Of a stretch of DNA of 56,180 nucleotides, positions 39,632-49,008 are shown one piece after another. How positions within the stretch are numbered: the first letter of the stretch is position 1; each line of letters starts with the position of its first letter. The translations under genes were made by a program, and so were the position numbers. Below the pieces are notes generated by a model. It did not search any database. It saw only the letters and a program-made list of their open reading frames with translations, and was not told where the DNA came from. Source of the stretch: Eubacteriaceae bacterium (GTDB lineage: Bacteria; Bacillota; Clostridia; Lachnospirales; Lachnospiraceae); NCBI GenBank assembly GCA_910575665.1, contig CAJTFB010000027.1, positions 1 through 56,180 of the forward strand, given 5' to 3'.

Positions 39632-41141
39632 TCTCACCTCCGGCAATCGTACTCATTACTTTATTCTGATTCAAGTCATCTCCCGAGAGCTGACCCACCA
39701 TCTTACGGTCCCTCATAACGACAAGACGGGAACAGGTACGAAGCATTTCGTCCATCTCAGAAGAAATGAATGTCACACTCATACCCTCTGAAGCCAGCTT
39801 TAGCACCAATTTCTGAATATCCACCTTAGTACCTACATCAATACCACGGGTTGGCTCATCCAGGATCAGATACTCTGGATGTGTAAACAACCAGCGGGCA
39901 ACAATAACTTTCTGCTGGTTTCCACCAGAAAGAGATTTGATCGGAGTATCCGCAGAAGCTGTTTTAATACTCAAAAGCTTGATGTACTCGTCTGCAATCT
40001 TATTCGCTTCCGCCTTGGAAAATGGCCTAAAAAATCCCCTCAGTACCTGCTGTGCAAGAATAATATTATCTCTCACCGACAGGTCTCCTACGATACCATC
40101 CACCTTACGGTCTTCTGGCAGGTATGCAATACCATTTTTCATAGCATCCAATGGTTTGGATATCTTCACATCTTTGCCTTTCATCTTAACCTTACCGCCA
40201 AGAATCCGGTCTGCACCAAAGATCGCCCGGACACATTCGCTTCTACCTGAGCCCAGCAGACCAGTAAAGCCATTTACCTCTCCTTTATCAATATGGAAAT
40301 CAAATGGTTTAATCCCCGCATCACTTACCAGACCTTTTGCCTCCAGCACTGGTACAGCGCCCTCTTCTCTTTCATAAGCCTGCTGTTCACCCTTGATATC
40401 AGACATATCATCCAGTTCTTTTCCAAGCATCTTGGACACCAGTTGAACACGCGGAAGATCTTTGATCTCATACTCGCCAACCAGCTGGCCGTCACGCATA
40501 ACAGTAATCCGGTCACATACTTCATACACCTGATCCAGGAAATGTGTAACAAAAATGATTCCTACACCTTTTGCTCTAAGATTACGCATTAACGTAAAGA
40601 GTTTCTCAACCTCCTGCTCATCCAAAGAAGAAGTCGGCTCATCCAAGATCAACACCTTACAATCCATGTCTACGGCACGGGCAATGGCAATCATCTGCTG
40701 AACTGCAATGGAACAGGTCTCCAGCTGCTGGGTTGCCTTTGCAGGAATCTCCAGGGATTTCAGGATTTTTTCAGTATCCGCATTCATTTTTCTCCAGTTC
40801 TGTCCAATGCCCTTTGTTCTTCCGATGAACATATTTTCTGCCACTGACAGATTCGGACAAAGAGTAATCTCCTGATACACAGTACTTATGCCCAGATTCT
40901 GCGCATCCTGAGGCGAATGGATCGCCACCGCTTTTTCTTTACCATCAAGGAATATATTTCCCTCATCTTTTGTGTAAACTCCTGTCAGAACCTTGATCAA
41001 TGTGGATTTTCCAGCACCGTTTTCCCCCATTAAAGCATGAATCTCACCCTTTCGCAGAGTGAAATCTACTGCCTGCAGGGCGCGTACACCTGGAAAACTT
41101 TTGTGGATATTCCTCATTTTCAGCACAACATTATCATTCAT
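39618..41141 (-). CDS. YtfR-like sugar ABC transporter ATPase (two nucleotide-binding domains)
   Basis: This 507-residue protein carries two fused ATPase domains, as in RbsA, XylG and YtfR. The first has Walker A GENGAGKST at 39-47 and Walker B with LILDEPTSSLD. The second has a degenerate Walker A (GLLGSGRSE), signature LSGGNQQKVIVARWL and LILDEPTRGIDVGTK. The frame is open to GTG at 41153, but that codon overlaps the GGAGG site, so ATG at 41141 is used. A stable hairpin separates this gene from the binding-protein gene upstream. Confidence 0.93.
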   Translation of the reverse strand: MNDNVVLKMRNIHKSFPGVRALQAVDFTLRKGEIHALMGENGAGKSTLIKVLTGVYTKDEGNIFLDGKEKAVAIHSPQDAQNLGISTVYQEITLCPNLSVAENMFIGRTKGIGQNWRKMNADTEKILKSLEIPAKATQQLETCSIAVQQMIAIARAVDMDCKVLILDEPTSSLDEQEVEKLFTLMRNLRAKGVGIIFVTHFLDQVYEVCDRITVMRDGQLVGEYEIKDLPRVQLVSKMLGKELDDMSDIKGEQQAYEREEGAVPVLEAKGLVSDAGIKPFDFHIDKGEVNGFTGLLGSGRSECVRAIFGADRILGGKVKMKGKDVKISKPLDAMKNGIAYLPEDRKVDGIVGDLSVRDNIILAQQVLRGFFRPFSKAEANKIADEYIKLLSIKTASADTPIKSLSGGNQQKVIVARWLFTHPEYLILDEPTRGIDVGTKVDIQKLVLKLASEGMSVTFISSEMDEMLRTCSRLVVMRDRKMVGQLSGDDLNQNKVMSTIAGGENDDE

Positions 41142-41174
41142 CTTCAGGTTCACCTCCCAAATTTGTCATTTTAA

Positions 41175-41222
41175 TAAAGAAAGTGCGGTGCAGAGATAAT
41201 TTCCTGCTGCACTGCACTTCCT
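41175..41222 (-). terminator. Intergenic hairpin between binding-protein and ATPase genes
   Basis: On the minus strand GAAGTGCAGTGCAG (41220-41207) pairs with CTGCACCGCACTTTC (41193-41179), a stem of about 14 bp, followed by TTTATTAAAAT. Such hairpins after the first gene of sugar transporter operons give excess binding protein by partial termination or by stabilising the upstream mRNA. Confidence 0.65.
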
Positions 41223-41259
41223 TAATAATTATTATTTTTTACTTGTATCACCTGACTAA

Positions 41260-42300
41260 TCAGCCACCAATACCATACTTCTCAATATCTTCGTCTGTAA
41301 TTTCATTTGCATCGAAGCCTTTTTCATCAAGAATGATAGTTTTCTCAGTAAGAGTTTTGCCAGCCTCAAGTTTCTTGATAACATCATCGATGTACTGAGC
41401 CTGGAATGGATTACACTGTCCATCGTAGTTCCAGTTCTTTTCTTTCAGCTCTTTCAGAGCCCATTTATTACAGTCAAAGCCCATGATTACGACATCTTTG
41501 CCAACACCATGAGAGATATTAGCTTTGTCAAGAGCAGCTACAGCACCCTTAGCCATATCGTCGTTCTCAGCGTAGATTACGTTAAATTCCTTTTTAGAGT
41601 CGATTACAGACTGAACAATCTGCTGTGCTTTCTCTGCGTTCCACTCAGCTGTCTGCTGTGTAACCAGGTTCCACTTGTCAGTCTCAACTGCTTTATCCAG
41701 GGCACCGGAACGTCCTACCTGTGCTGCAGTTCCCATCTCTCCCTGAAGATGAATGATATTGTACTCTTTCAGTTTCTGGTCTCTCAGCCAGTTAACAGCG
41801 GTCTCACCTTCTTTTTCCATATCGGATACGATAGAAGCTACATAGAGATCGTCTTTTGCGTCAATAGTACGGTCAAAAAGAATCACCTGTACGCCTTCTG
41901 TTTTTGCATCCTGTAAAACAGAATCCCAACCAGCTTTGTTTGCTGCGGAAAGAAGGATGTAATTTACGCCGTCCTGGATAAACTTCTGTGCTGCTGCGAT
42001 CTGCTCGTCGTTCTTATTGCTGTAGAAGAAAGAAGCATCGTATCCATTCTCCTTCGTGAACTTAGCCTTCAGATCCTTGTTGTTAGCAGTACGATAGCCA
42101 GACTCATTTGAATCGTTGTTGATGATACCAACTTTAATGAGTTCTCCGCCGCTGCTTGTGCTGCTGTCTCCCTCATTGCTGCTACTGCTGCTGCCGGAAT
42201 TATCATCGCTCTGAGTAGTTCCTGCATCATTTCCTCCACAGCCTACCAGTGATAAGCCGAGGCACACTACGAGTAACAAAGAAAGAATTTTCTTTTTCAT
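41260..42300 (-). CDS. Sugar ABC transporter substrate-binding lipoprotein (YtfQ-like)
   Basis: This is the extracellular receptor of the transporter. The 346-residue protein has a lipoprotein signal with lipobox LVGC and C21 as the lipid site, followed by a low-complexity linker rich in S, G and D (about 22-55), then the type I binding fold (VGIINNDSNESGYRTANNKD near 57-76, VILFDRTIDAKDDLYV, YAENDDMAKGAVAALDKA, MGFDCNKWALKELKEK). The nearest known group binds galactofuranose or related furanoses; with GH43 and CE1 genes near, arabinose is a likely ligand. Its own promoter and leader hairpin precede it. ATG after GGAGG. Confidence 0.9.
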   Translation of the reverse strand: MKKKILSLLLVVCLGLSLVGCGGNDAGTTQSDDNSGSSSSSNEGDSSTSSGGELIKVGIINNDSNESGYRTANNKDLKAKFTKENGYDASFFYSNKNDEQIAAAQKFIQDGVNYILLSAANKAGWDSVLQDAKTEGVQVILFDRTIDAKDDLYVASIVSDMEKEGETAVNWLRDQKLKEYNIIHLQGEMGTAAQVGRSGALDKAVETDKWNLVTQQTAEWNAEKAQQIVQSVIDSKKEFNVIYAENDDMAKGAVAALDKANISHGVGKDVVIMGFDCNKWALKELKEKNWNYDGQCNPFQAQYIDDVIKKLEAGKTLTEKTIILDEKGFDANEITDEDIEKYGIGG

Positions 42301-42343
42301 ACAAAAACCTCCAGTTTTTTCTGCATTTCTGCATTATTTTTTT

Positions 42344-42372
42344 GTAGGAGACAGTTTTTTTAAACTGTCTAC
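42344..42372 (-). promoter_or_regulatory. Leader hairpin before the binding-protein gene
   Basis: GACAGTTT (42350-42357) and AAACTGTC (42362-42369) form a perfect 8-bp stem with a 4-base loop, extended by GTA/TAC outside a small bulge. It lies near the predicted 5' end of the transcript from the promoter at 42395-42423 and has no T-run on the minus strand. It may protect the mRNA or be an operator. Confidence 0.45.
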
Positions 42373-42394
42373 CCCATTACTTGATGTTAATATC

Positions 42395-42423
42395 ATAACA
42401 CATGTTTAGGTAAATTTCCACAA
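42395..42423 (-). promoter_or_regulatory. Promoter of the sugar transporter operon
   Basis: TTGTGG (42423-42418, minus) and TGTTAT (42400-42395) are 17 bases apart, in the gap between the kinase gene and the binding-protein gene. The weak boxes fit a promoter that needs the YesN-like activator. Confidence 0.45.
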
Positions 42424-42448
42424 AAATTCAGTTTTTTTTTTTACGATT

Positions 42449-43909
42449 TTAGTTGAATATTTTACGACCCTTCGGTATCACGGCCATTACCTCGGTTCCT
42501 TCTCCATATACACTCTCAATTTTTAAGCCGTATTCCTCACCATAATTTAACTTCAGCCTCTGGTTCACGTTAACCAGACCAAAACCCGAAGAATCTCCTC
42601 CCCGCTCGGTCTGTCCCTGGCTGATCCGTGTGCGCACATGACTGAGCTTATCTGGCTTCATGCCAATTCCATCATCCCGGACATAAAACAGGATCTGATC
42701 CTCTTCTTCTCTGGCAATCACATAAATATGACCCACACCTCTCTTATTTTTTATGCCATGATACAAAGCATTCTCAACCAGAGGCTGAAGGGTTAATTTT
42801 AGAATCGGATACTGCCATATTCTCCTGGGAATATCTATCTCATACTCTAAGATATCACGATAACGGAATTTCTGGATCTGCAGATAACTGCGTATGTGTG
42901 TCTCCTCCTCATGAAGAGTGATATAAACCCGGCCTTTGCTCAACGTAGTACGAAAAAAATCTGACAGCGCCGAAACCATCTGCACCACCTGTTCATTCTT
43001 TCCAGCCTCCGCCAGCCAGATGATACTATCCAGTGTGTTATATAAAAAGTGCGGATTGATCTGTGCCTGCAGAACTTTTAACTCCGTCTGGCGCAGCGTG
43101 ATCTGTTCCAGACGAATGTGTTCTACCAGCTGTCCAATCTTCTCTACCATCTGATTAAAACTGGCATTGAGCACAGCCAGTTCGTCGCCGCTGTCCTCCT
43201 GGGCCCGGACATCAAAATCACCACTTCCCGCCAGTTTGGTAACAGCGGATAATCTGCGGATAGGTTCTGTGATACTGATCATGATCTTCCGGCTGAACAT
43301 AACCACTCCAAAAAGAATCGCAGTAAATACAAATATACTTGTGCGGAGTGCAGTCCGTACATCTGTACGGATGCCTTCCCGGAGTCCATCCAGCTTGCTC
43401 GTCTCAAAATAGATATATTCCTGGATCCTTTCCTGAATCAGCTCCGTCAATACGCGGATATTCAGATCCAGACGCTCCATATTTTTATCATAAGCGCCAC
43501 TGACCAGCACATCTTCCTCGATCTCCTTGATTCGGTCATCCAGCGTATTCAGACACTTCAAGATTCCACTAATTTGACTCTTGGCATACTCAGAATCTGC
43601 GTGGCGGTATAGAGTCCAAAAATCCTGACGTGCCTTTTGGATCATAATATGGGGAGGTTCTGTCCCTGTGATCCCCTCTACACGCCCCCGGTTCACCACG
43701 ATTATGTACATAGTATAGTCCATCTTTTCTTTGAAATTTATACTATAGGCATTTGCCACACTAAAATTGTCCGCCACATCATCGTACCGGTTGGAAAAAC
43801 GGTTGATCAGAAACAGCAGATAAAGAATCATCACGATAAGCGGAATCAAACACACAAGTGAAAGCATGTAAAGCCGCTTCTGCAGTAGGGAACCCCTTTT
43901 TTTGCCCAC
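42449..43909 (-). CDS. LytS/YesM-type sensor histidine kinase
   Basis: This 486-residue sensor kinase has membrane segments at about 15-37 and 191-206 flanking an extracytoplasmic helical domain, a HAMP domain (about 207-260), the His_kinase domain with phospho-acceptor H287 in QINPHFLYNTLD, and a C-terminal ATPase domain with LVENALYHG and DDGIGMK. It is coupled with the YesN-like regulator just upstream (55-base gap) and precedes the transporter. The start is GTG at 43909, 5 bases after AGGAGG. It likely senses a sugar, directly or through a binding protein. Confidence 0.92.
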   Translation of the reverse strand: MGKKRGSLLQKRLYMLSLVCLIPLIVMILYLLFLINRFSNRYDDVADNFSVANAYSINFKEKMDYTMYIIVVNRGRVEGITGTEPPHIMIQKARQDFWTLYRHADSEYAKSQISGILKCLNTLDDRIKEIEEDVLVSGAYDKNMERLDLNIRVLTELIQERIQEYIYFETSKLDGLREGIRTDVRTALRTSIFVFTAILFGVVMFSRKIMISITEPIRRLSAVTKLAGSGDFDVRAQEDSGDELAVLNASFNQMVEKIGQLVEHIRLEQITLRQTELKVLQAQINPHFLYNTLDSIIWLAEAGKNEQVVQMVSALSDFFRTTLSKGRVYITLHEEETHIRSYLQIQKFRYRDILEYEIDIPRRIWQYPILKLTLQPLVENALYHGIKNKRGVGHIYVIAREEEDQILFYVRDDGIGMKPDKLSHVRTRISQGQTERGGDSSGFGLVNVNQRLKLNYGEEYGLKIESVYGEGTEVMAVIPKGRKIFN

Positions 43910-43964
43910 GATTACCTCCTTTTTTCAAACAATTACACCGCCAGAATAACTCCACAGCCATATA

Positions 43965-45119
43965 TTAGGCCCGCTGGCGATATTCCTTTGGCGTGCAGTC
44001 CTGGTTCTTTTTAAACAGATAACTAAAGTAGTGTGCGTCTTTATACCCCACAGCATAGGCAATCTCTGCGGACTTCAAAGAGGATGTACGCAGCAGCTCT
44101 TTTGCCTTTTCCATGCGCACAGAGGTCAGGTATTCAACAAATGTCTTTCCCATCTCCTGACTGAAAATACTGCTGAAATGATTGGGGCTCAGATTTACGC
44201 TGGCTGCCACCGAATTCAGAGAAATATTTACATCATCGTAGTGCTGTTGAATATAACTTTTCGCCTCTTCTAAAAGCGAGTGATATTTTTTCCGGGAAAC
44301 GGCTTCCCGCAAATCAATGGCTGTCGTCAGAACTTTTTTCAGATACTCCTTATTAGATTCCACCGAAGAAAGTACCTTATTGATATCCCTGATCTCTCCA
44401 CAGTGTTTTGCCAGTTCACCATTTTCATAGCCCAGTCCCTCCAGCATGGATACCGCTGTAAAATACATATCTGTGGTTACGTACTGTCGGAACAGGAGAG
44501 ACTGAATGTTGTTTATGCCAAAACTGGAAAAATAATCATCTATAAAATCAGACACTTCGCTTTTTAAACCGGTTTTCAAAAATCTCTCTGCAACCCGCCG
44601 GTCCAGCTTCCCCACTTCCAGAATTCCCAGCTCTGCCTCCTGTCTCGCAGAGGAATGCTGCACCGCCGCTCCCTCTTCTTTCACCTGGTTGTTTATACCG
44701 AAATCCTGCTCTTTTCCTGTTTTTAATTCCAGTTGTGATCCCCGTTCTGACCGAATCAGCTGAGCCACTCTCTTGACCGCCTCAAGAAGCTTGTTTCCAT
44801 CAATAGGTTTCAGCAGATATTCGGTAATTCCAATACGAATCCCCTCTCTGGCGTATTCAAATTCATCGTAGCCGCTTAAAACAATAATCTTTATGTCAGG
44901 CATTTCTTGTTTCACCCGCCGGCTCAGTTCCAATCCATCCATAAATGGCATCCGAATATCTGTGATCAATATATCCGGTTTGGAATCCTGGATCAAAGGG
45001 TATGCCAGCTCACCATCACTTGCCTCGCCGACAAACTCAAACCCTTCCTTCTCCCAGTCGATATTATTCCGAATCCCCTCACGCATAATAATTTCATCTT
45101 CCACCAGGAATACTTTCAT
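43965..45119 (-). CDS. YesN-type response regulator with AraC DNA-binding domain
   Basis: The 384-residue regulator has an N-terminal receiver domain with D54 in ITDIRMPFMDG as phospho-acceptor and K in LLKPID, a central helical region (about 125-275), and a C-terminal AraC-type double helix-turn-helix (VNISLNSVAASVNLSPNHFSSIF, LLRTSSLKSAEIAYAVGYKDAHYFSYLFKK). It should activate the transporter genes downstream. ATG at 45119 lies 8 bases after AGGAGG; the GTG at 45128 overlaps that site. It is the first gene of the two-component/transporter unit. Confidence 0.93.
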   Translation of the reverse strand: MKVFLVEDEIIMREGIRNNIDWEKEGFEFVGEASDGELAYPLIQDSKPDILITDIRMPFMDGLELSRRVKQEMPDIKIIVLSGYDEFEYAREGIRIGITEYLLKPIDGNKLLEAVKRVAQLIRSERGSQLELKTGKEQDFGINNQVKEEGAAVQHSSARQEAELGILEVGKLDRRVAERFLKTGLKSEVSDFIDDYFSSFGINNIQSLLFRQYVTTDMYFTAVSMLEGLGYENGELAKHCGEIRDINKVLSSVESNKEYLKKVLTTAIDLREAVSRKKYHSLLEEAKSYIQQHYDDVNISLNSVAASVNLSPNHFSSIFSQEMGKTFVEYLTSVRMEKAKELLRTSSLKSAEIAYAVGYKDAHYFSYLFKKNQDCTPKEYRQRA

Positions 45120-45210
45120 CCTGCGCACCTCCTACATGGTCCCGTATAAACTTCTCCTTCTATTTTATCGTTTTGGCACATCCTTGTCAATAAACTCTAG
45201 GACTCCCGCA

Positions 45211-45250
45211 AATCAAAAGCGGCGCCAGAATTGATTTCCTGACACCGCTG
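45211..45250 (-). terminator. Terminator after the GH43 gene
   Basis: On the minus strand AGCGGTG (45249-45243) pairs with CGCCGCT (45225-45219), followed by TTTTGATTT, a few bases after the GH43 stop codon. Confidence 0.6.
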
Positions 45251-45257
45251 CCAACTA

Positions 45258-48020
45258 TCATTTTTTTATAACTGCTGCTTTAGATAGTCCTTTTCCTTTA
45301 AATAACTTCTTATAAAATTTAAGTTTTTTCCCCGGCACCTTTATCACTGCCTTCTTATAGATATTTTTAAAAGCAGATGAACCGATCTTCTTCACCTGAG
45401 ATGACTTCAAGTGAACCGTTTTTAACTTCCTGCAACCTTGGAATGCCTTCGTTCCAATCCTGGTAACAGACGTACCAATCGTAACGCGTTTCAGGTTTTT
45501 GTTGTTAAGGCATGCCTTTGAGGCTATACTGGTCACCTTTAGCTTTTGCCCAGAGCAGGACACCTCTGTCGGGATACTAATTTTAGAATTTGTCTTTTTT
45601 ATTGGTTTAATAAACTCTGCAGTCTTACTTCCCGTTACTTTATACCGCATGCCGCCAGCTTCAAATAAAGATCCTGTCTTTAACTTGTTTTTCGTACCAT
45701 CTGTGGTTGGCACCATGTTTGTATCCTGGGTATTCTGACTGTTATTTCCCTCTGTATTCTGACTATTATCAACACCGGGCTGCGGTTCCGGCACACTCTG
45801 TTTCTTCTCCACAACAACGGTCATCATAACACTTTTATTTTCTGGAAGAATCTCAGCCTCTTCCTCCAAATCCAAAACAGGTTCTCCATCCGCGCCAAAA
45901 TGAACGATGCGCAGGAACGTATCTCTCTGGAAAGCACCTCCGTCTCCCGGTCTGGCGTGGAACATGTTGATTAGGTTTCCATCCTCATCTGTCACATAGG
46001 AATTGTGCCCTGGACCATGATAGATATCCTGTCCCCTGGAAGACAAACCAGTCAATATCGGATAATTTGTCTTTTTCCAGGAAGCCGCGTCCAAAAAATC
46101 CACCTCCTCCGATAATTCAATCTGAGTCATTCCTACACAATAGGTCTCATCCGTGGCGCCTCCAGAATAGGTAAGATATAATTTATCTTTTGTCATAATA
46201 ACAAAAGATCCTTCGTTTACAAATGTATGATTTCTCTCCCAGCTGTATTCGCAGGGTACGATCATGACCGGCTTACTGATCAGGCGCCCTGGGTCCTCTG
46301 CCGTCGTCTCACCGATCCACAGGTCCGCAGTCCCGCCATTTTTCCCGAAATTTCTCTGTGACCAGACCACATAATGTCTGTCATTGTAGGAAAAATGCGT
46401 CATATCAAGAGTAATGCCACCATACATCGTATTTAACACTTTCCCGTTATGATCCAGATAGCGGCTGGGAGCTTCCCAGTCGTCATAATTTATCGGGTCC
46501 CCACCTGTACGCAGTTTCATGATAACGCTCTGTACATCCCATCCTGTGCCAATATTGGAAGCAAAGAACATGTACAATTCACCATCGATCTCATGCAGCT
46601 CAGGAGCCCAGTGTTTATCTTTTGAAACAATATTTCCCTCCGCTCCTTTTGCCTCATCATACACCAGATGATCCTCCGCCTCATTCAGTCCTGCCACTGT
46701 ATCGGATTCCCGCATGTATAAATTCACATTTCCGCTTCCTTGTTCGTTGGTAGCGATAAAATAATATTTCCCGTTGAATTTTATCACGTTGGGGTCCGCT
46801 CTTCCCGCAATATAAGGATAATTGCCTGCCTCTGAAATCCGGTCGGAAAGCTGTCGTATCGTTCCTCTAACTTCATAAGTTCCTTCTTTATAAAAGTCAA
46901 CCTTAGCAAGATCGCTCTCGTCCCATGTCACACTCTTTTCTGCCTCAGACCCATCCGAATAGTGCGCCTTCACCTTCACCCCGGATAAGTCTACCGCCTT
47001 ACCAGGCTCAGTCTGGACATTTGCACTTTCCACTGCCGTATTCACAATAGGTTTTAATTTGTCCTCGATCCTTTTTGCTTCTTCCGGTGTAACTGGAATC
47101 ACATTGCCTTCAATGGCATAGGTTATCCCTGAATCCACAACCTCTTTTTTGATGGGCGCAGCCTCTTCTTTTTCCTGAATCGTCACAAAATCTGCCGTCT
47201 GGTTCACATATCCAGTCCCCGTCTCCCCGCAGGTCCATGTAATATAGTAGGTATCGGAAACCTTGTCGTACACACATGCTGGATCCTGGACAGAATCTTC
47301 CTCACTTAATGTAATAAGCCCCTTTTCTTCATAAGAAATAAGGTCATTTGAAGTAAAAAACAGAACTTTTCCCTTCTGGTCGCTGGCTTCTCCCCCCTCA
47401 TCCATGCGAAGGGCAAGAACGCCAAAACTTCCATCCTTCCTTCGGAAAATATAAGGCTGTTTCAGCACCTTGGTCTTTTCCCCCTCATTTTTAGCAAACA
47501 GCACCCCCGTATTGTGGTTTAGAGCTTCAAAAGTCTTTCCATCCCCGCTATATCCTAGATGAAGACTGTCTGTCACAGCTGATTGATACATGCCATGAAC
47601 CTTTCCATTTCTCTTGATCGAGTCATCTTCTTCCCTGGTATATCCTAAGACATATCCAGAACCCTTGGGAAGCACCTGCACAGAAAAGTTCTTTTTCTTT
47701 GTGCTGTTATCTGCCAATGTGATTTCCGCTTCTAGATTTACCTCTGTGATGCTCTGCTCTGGAGCTGCGATCTTTCCCGTGGAAACATCTATGATCTCCT
47801 GATCCGCTGTCCAGCGGATCTTCGCATCCCCCAGCTGCATGGGAAGGATATCCCGCTCCGACATATAATAAGGTAACAATAGCTGCTCAAATGCAGCTTC
47901 CGCTGACACTCCCACACTCTGGGCTGCCTTCATATGTAACGGAAACATTCCACTGGCCAAAGCAAATAGTAAGAGATAAGCCATGATCTGTTTCATTTTT
48001 TTTGACACTTTTGCTCTCAT
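45258..48020 (-). CDS. Secreted GH43 glycoside hydrolase with Ig-like domain and BspA-type leucine-rich repeats
   Basis: This 920-residue secreted enzyme probably releases arabinose from plant polysaccharides. Order of parts: signal peptide (1-33), an N-terminal beta-propeller-like region (about 115-290), a bacterial Ig-like domain (about 338-390), the GH43 five-bladed propeller (about 396-715) with candidate base D409 in RADPN, D539 in LDMTHF and acid E603 in NEGSF, a linker of N/Q/T repeats (740-780), and BspA-type LRR units (about 785-920) with repeated KVTSIASKAF-like elements. No LPxTG anchor is present; the LRR part may bind cell wall or substrate. ATG at 48020 follows GGGGTGG; the longer open frame to 48290 overlaps the divergent AraC gene and is rejected. 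Confidence 0.88.
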   Translation of the reverse strand: MRAKVSKKMKQIMAYLLLFALASGMFPLHMKAAQSVGVSAEAAFEQLLLPYYMSERDILPMQLGDAKIRWTADQEIIDVSTGKIAAPEQSITEVNLEAEITLADNSTKKKNFSVQVLPKGSGYVLGYTREEDDSIKRNGKVHGMYQSAVTDSLHLGYSGDGKTFEALNHNTGVLFAKNEGEKTKVLKQPYIFRRKDGSFGVLALRMDEGGEASDQKGKVLFFTSNDLISYEEKGLITLSEEDSVQDPACVYDKVSDTYYITWTCGETGTGYVNQTADFVTIQEKEEAAPIKKEVVDSGITYAIEGNVIPVTPEEAKRIEDKLKPIVNTAVESANVQTEPGKAVDLSGVKVKAHYSDGSEAEKSVTWDESDLAKVDFYKEGTYEVRGTIRQLSDRISEAGNYPYIAGRADPNVIKFNGKYYFIATNEQGSGNVNLYMRESDTVAGLNEAEDHLVYDEAKGAEGNIVSKDKHWAPELHEIDGELYMFFASNIGTGWDVQSVIMKLRTGGDPINYDDWEAPSRYLDHNGKVLNTMYGGITLDMTHFSYNDRHYVVWSQRNFGKNGGTADLWIGETTAEDPGRLISKPVMIVPCEYSWERNHTFVNEGSFVIMTKDKLYLTYSGGATDETYCVGMTQIELSEEVDFLDAASWKKTNYPILTGLSSRGQDIYHGPGHNSYVTDEDGNLINMFHARPGDGGAFQRDTFLRIVHFGADGEPVLDLEEEAEILPENKSVMMTVVVEKKQSVPEPQPGVDNSQNTEGNNSQNTQDTNMVPTTDGTKNKLKTGSLFEAGGMRYKVTGSKTAEFIKPIKKTNSKISIPTEVSCSGQKLKVTSIASKACLNNKNLKRVTIGTSVTRIGTKAFQGCRKLKTVHLKSSQVKKIGSSAFKNIYKKAVIKVPGKKLKFYKKLFKGKGLSKAAVIKK

Positions 48021-48087
48021 TTTACCACCCCTTTTCATCATTCTACTTCTGTAGTTATTCCTTTCATGATCCAGAATCCTTTTCTTC

Positions 48088-48116
48088 ATTATAAACGATT
48101 GAAAATTGACATGCCA
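48088..48116 (-). promoter_or_regulatory. Probable promoter of the GH43 gene
   Basis: TATAAT (48093-48088, minus) is a consensus -10 box. TGGCAT (48116-48111) at 17 bases is a poor -35 box, which fits dependence on an activator such as the divergent AraC protein. Confidence 0.45.
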
Positions 48117-48139
48117 TGATATATAATAAAATATAATTT

Positions 48140-48155
48140 GATATATTGTTATATC
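48140..48155. promoter_or_regulatory. Palindromic operator candidate between GH43 and araC-type genes
   Basis: GATATA-TTGT-TATATC is a perfect 16-base palindrome about 24 bases upstream of the GH43 -35 box and about 30 bases before the AraC-type start. The position fits both activation of GH43 and self-control of the regulator. Confidence 0.4.
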
Positions 48156-48185
48156 TGACCAATATGATGCAAAGGAGGCCCTGCC

Positions 48186-48953
48186 GTGATTGATATTATA
48201 TATGTACAGTATAATACAACCCATGAAAACAATTTTGTCTATTATGAGGATGACCAGACACGGGACTGGTGGCTTCTGCTTATGACACATACCCCGGCTT
48301 TTTTTATCATAGAGGATAAAAAATATATCATGCCTCCGAAAAGCGCTATATTATATCCACCCTATGTGCCACTTCACTACGGCGGCCACGAAAGTTATTT
48401 TAAAAATGACTGGATCCGTTTTTATACCGACGAAAAATTTATCTGTGATGGAAAAGTCCCCACCTGTATCCCTTTTGAGATCAAGGAATTTAGCTTTATC
48501 CATCATTTATTTAAGCAGCTTGCCTCGGAAAATTTTTACTATAATAAATACAAAACCAAAACCATCCTCACCCTGTTTGAGCTAATGTTTTCCAAACTTG
48601 AGGAATCCCTTTCCTTCCGGTCGGAAAACACACAAATCAAAAATCTGCTGTCCCTGCGCCTGAATATAAAAAATGATCCAGGTTTTGACTGGACCATTCC
48701 TTATATGGCAGATTCTCTTCATATGAGCACAGGATACTTACATACCCTGTACCGGGACACCTTTGGTATCACCTGCATGGATGATGTAATCCAGATGCGT
48801 CTGGATTTGGCAAAAGATTATTTACAACACAGCTCTGTCTTAATTCAGACCATCGCCCAAAACTGTGGTTATAAGAACGTTGAGCACTTCAGCCGCCAGT
48901 TCAAAAAGCACACTGGCATGTCACCCAGAGCATATCGAAAAAGTTTTTCTTAA
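48186..48953 (+). CDS. AraC-family transcriptional regulator
   Basis: This 255-residue protein has an N-terminal cupin-like ligand domain (about 1-100, with LLLMTHTPAFFIIEDKKY and PPKSAILYPPYVPLHYGG) and a C-terminal AraC double helix-turn-helix (WTIPYMADSLHMSTGYLHTLY, VLIQTIAQNCGYKNVEHFSRQFKKHTGMSP). It is divergent from GH43 and probably controls it in response to a sugar. The start is GTG at 48186, 7 bases after AGGAGG. Confidence 0.92.
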   Translation: MIDIIYVQYNTTHENNFVYYEDDQTRDWWLLLMTHTPAFFIIEDKKYIMPPKSAILYPPYVPLHYGGHESYFKNDWIRFYTDEKFICDGKVPTCIPFEIKEFSFIHHLFKQLASENFYYNKYKTKTILTLFELMFSKLEESLSFRSENTQIKNLLSLRLNIKNDPGFDWTIPYMADSLHMSTGYLHTLYRDTFGITCMDDVIQMRLDLAKDYLQHSSVLIQTIAQNCGYKNVEHFSRQFKKHTGMSPRAYRKSFS

Positions 48954-49008
48954 GCTGGTGCAGAAGACAACAGAATTCAAATGGGTTCATCGAATCAGTA
49001 TGATTGGG

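Noticed and set aside
48021-48290. Extended N-terminus of the GH43 protein
   Set aside because: The frame is open but overlaps the divergent AraC gene, has no ribosome site, and would bury the clear signal peptide that starts at 48020.
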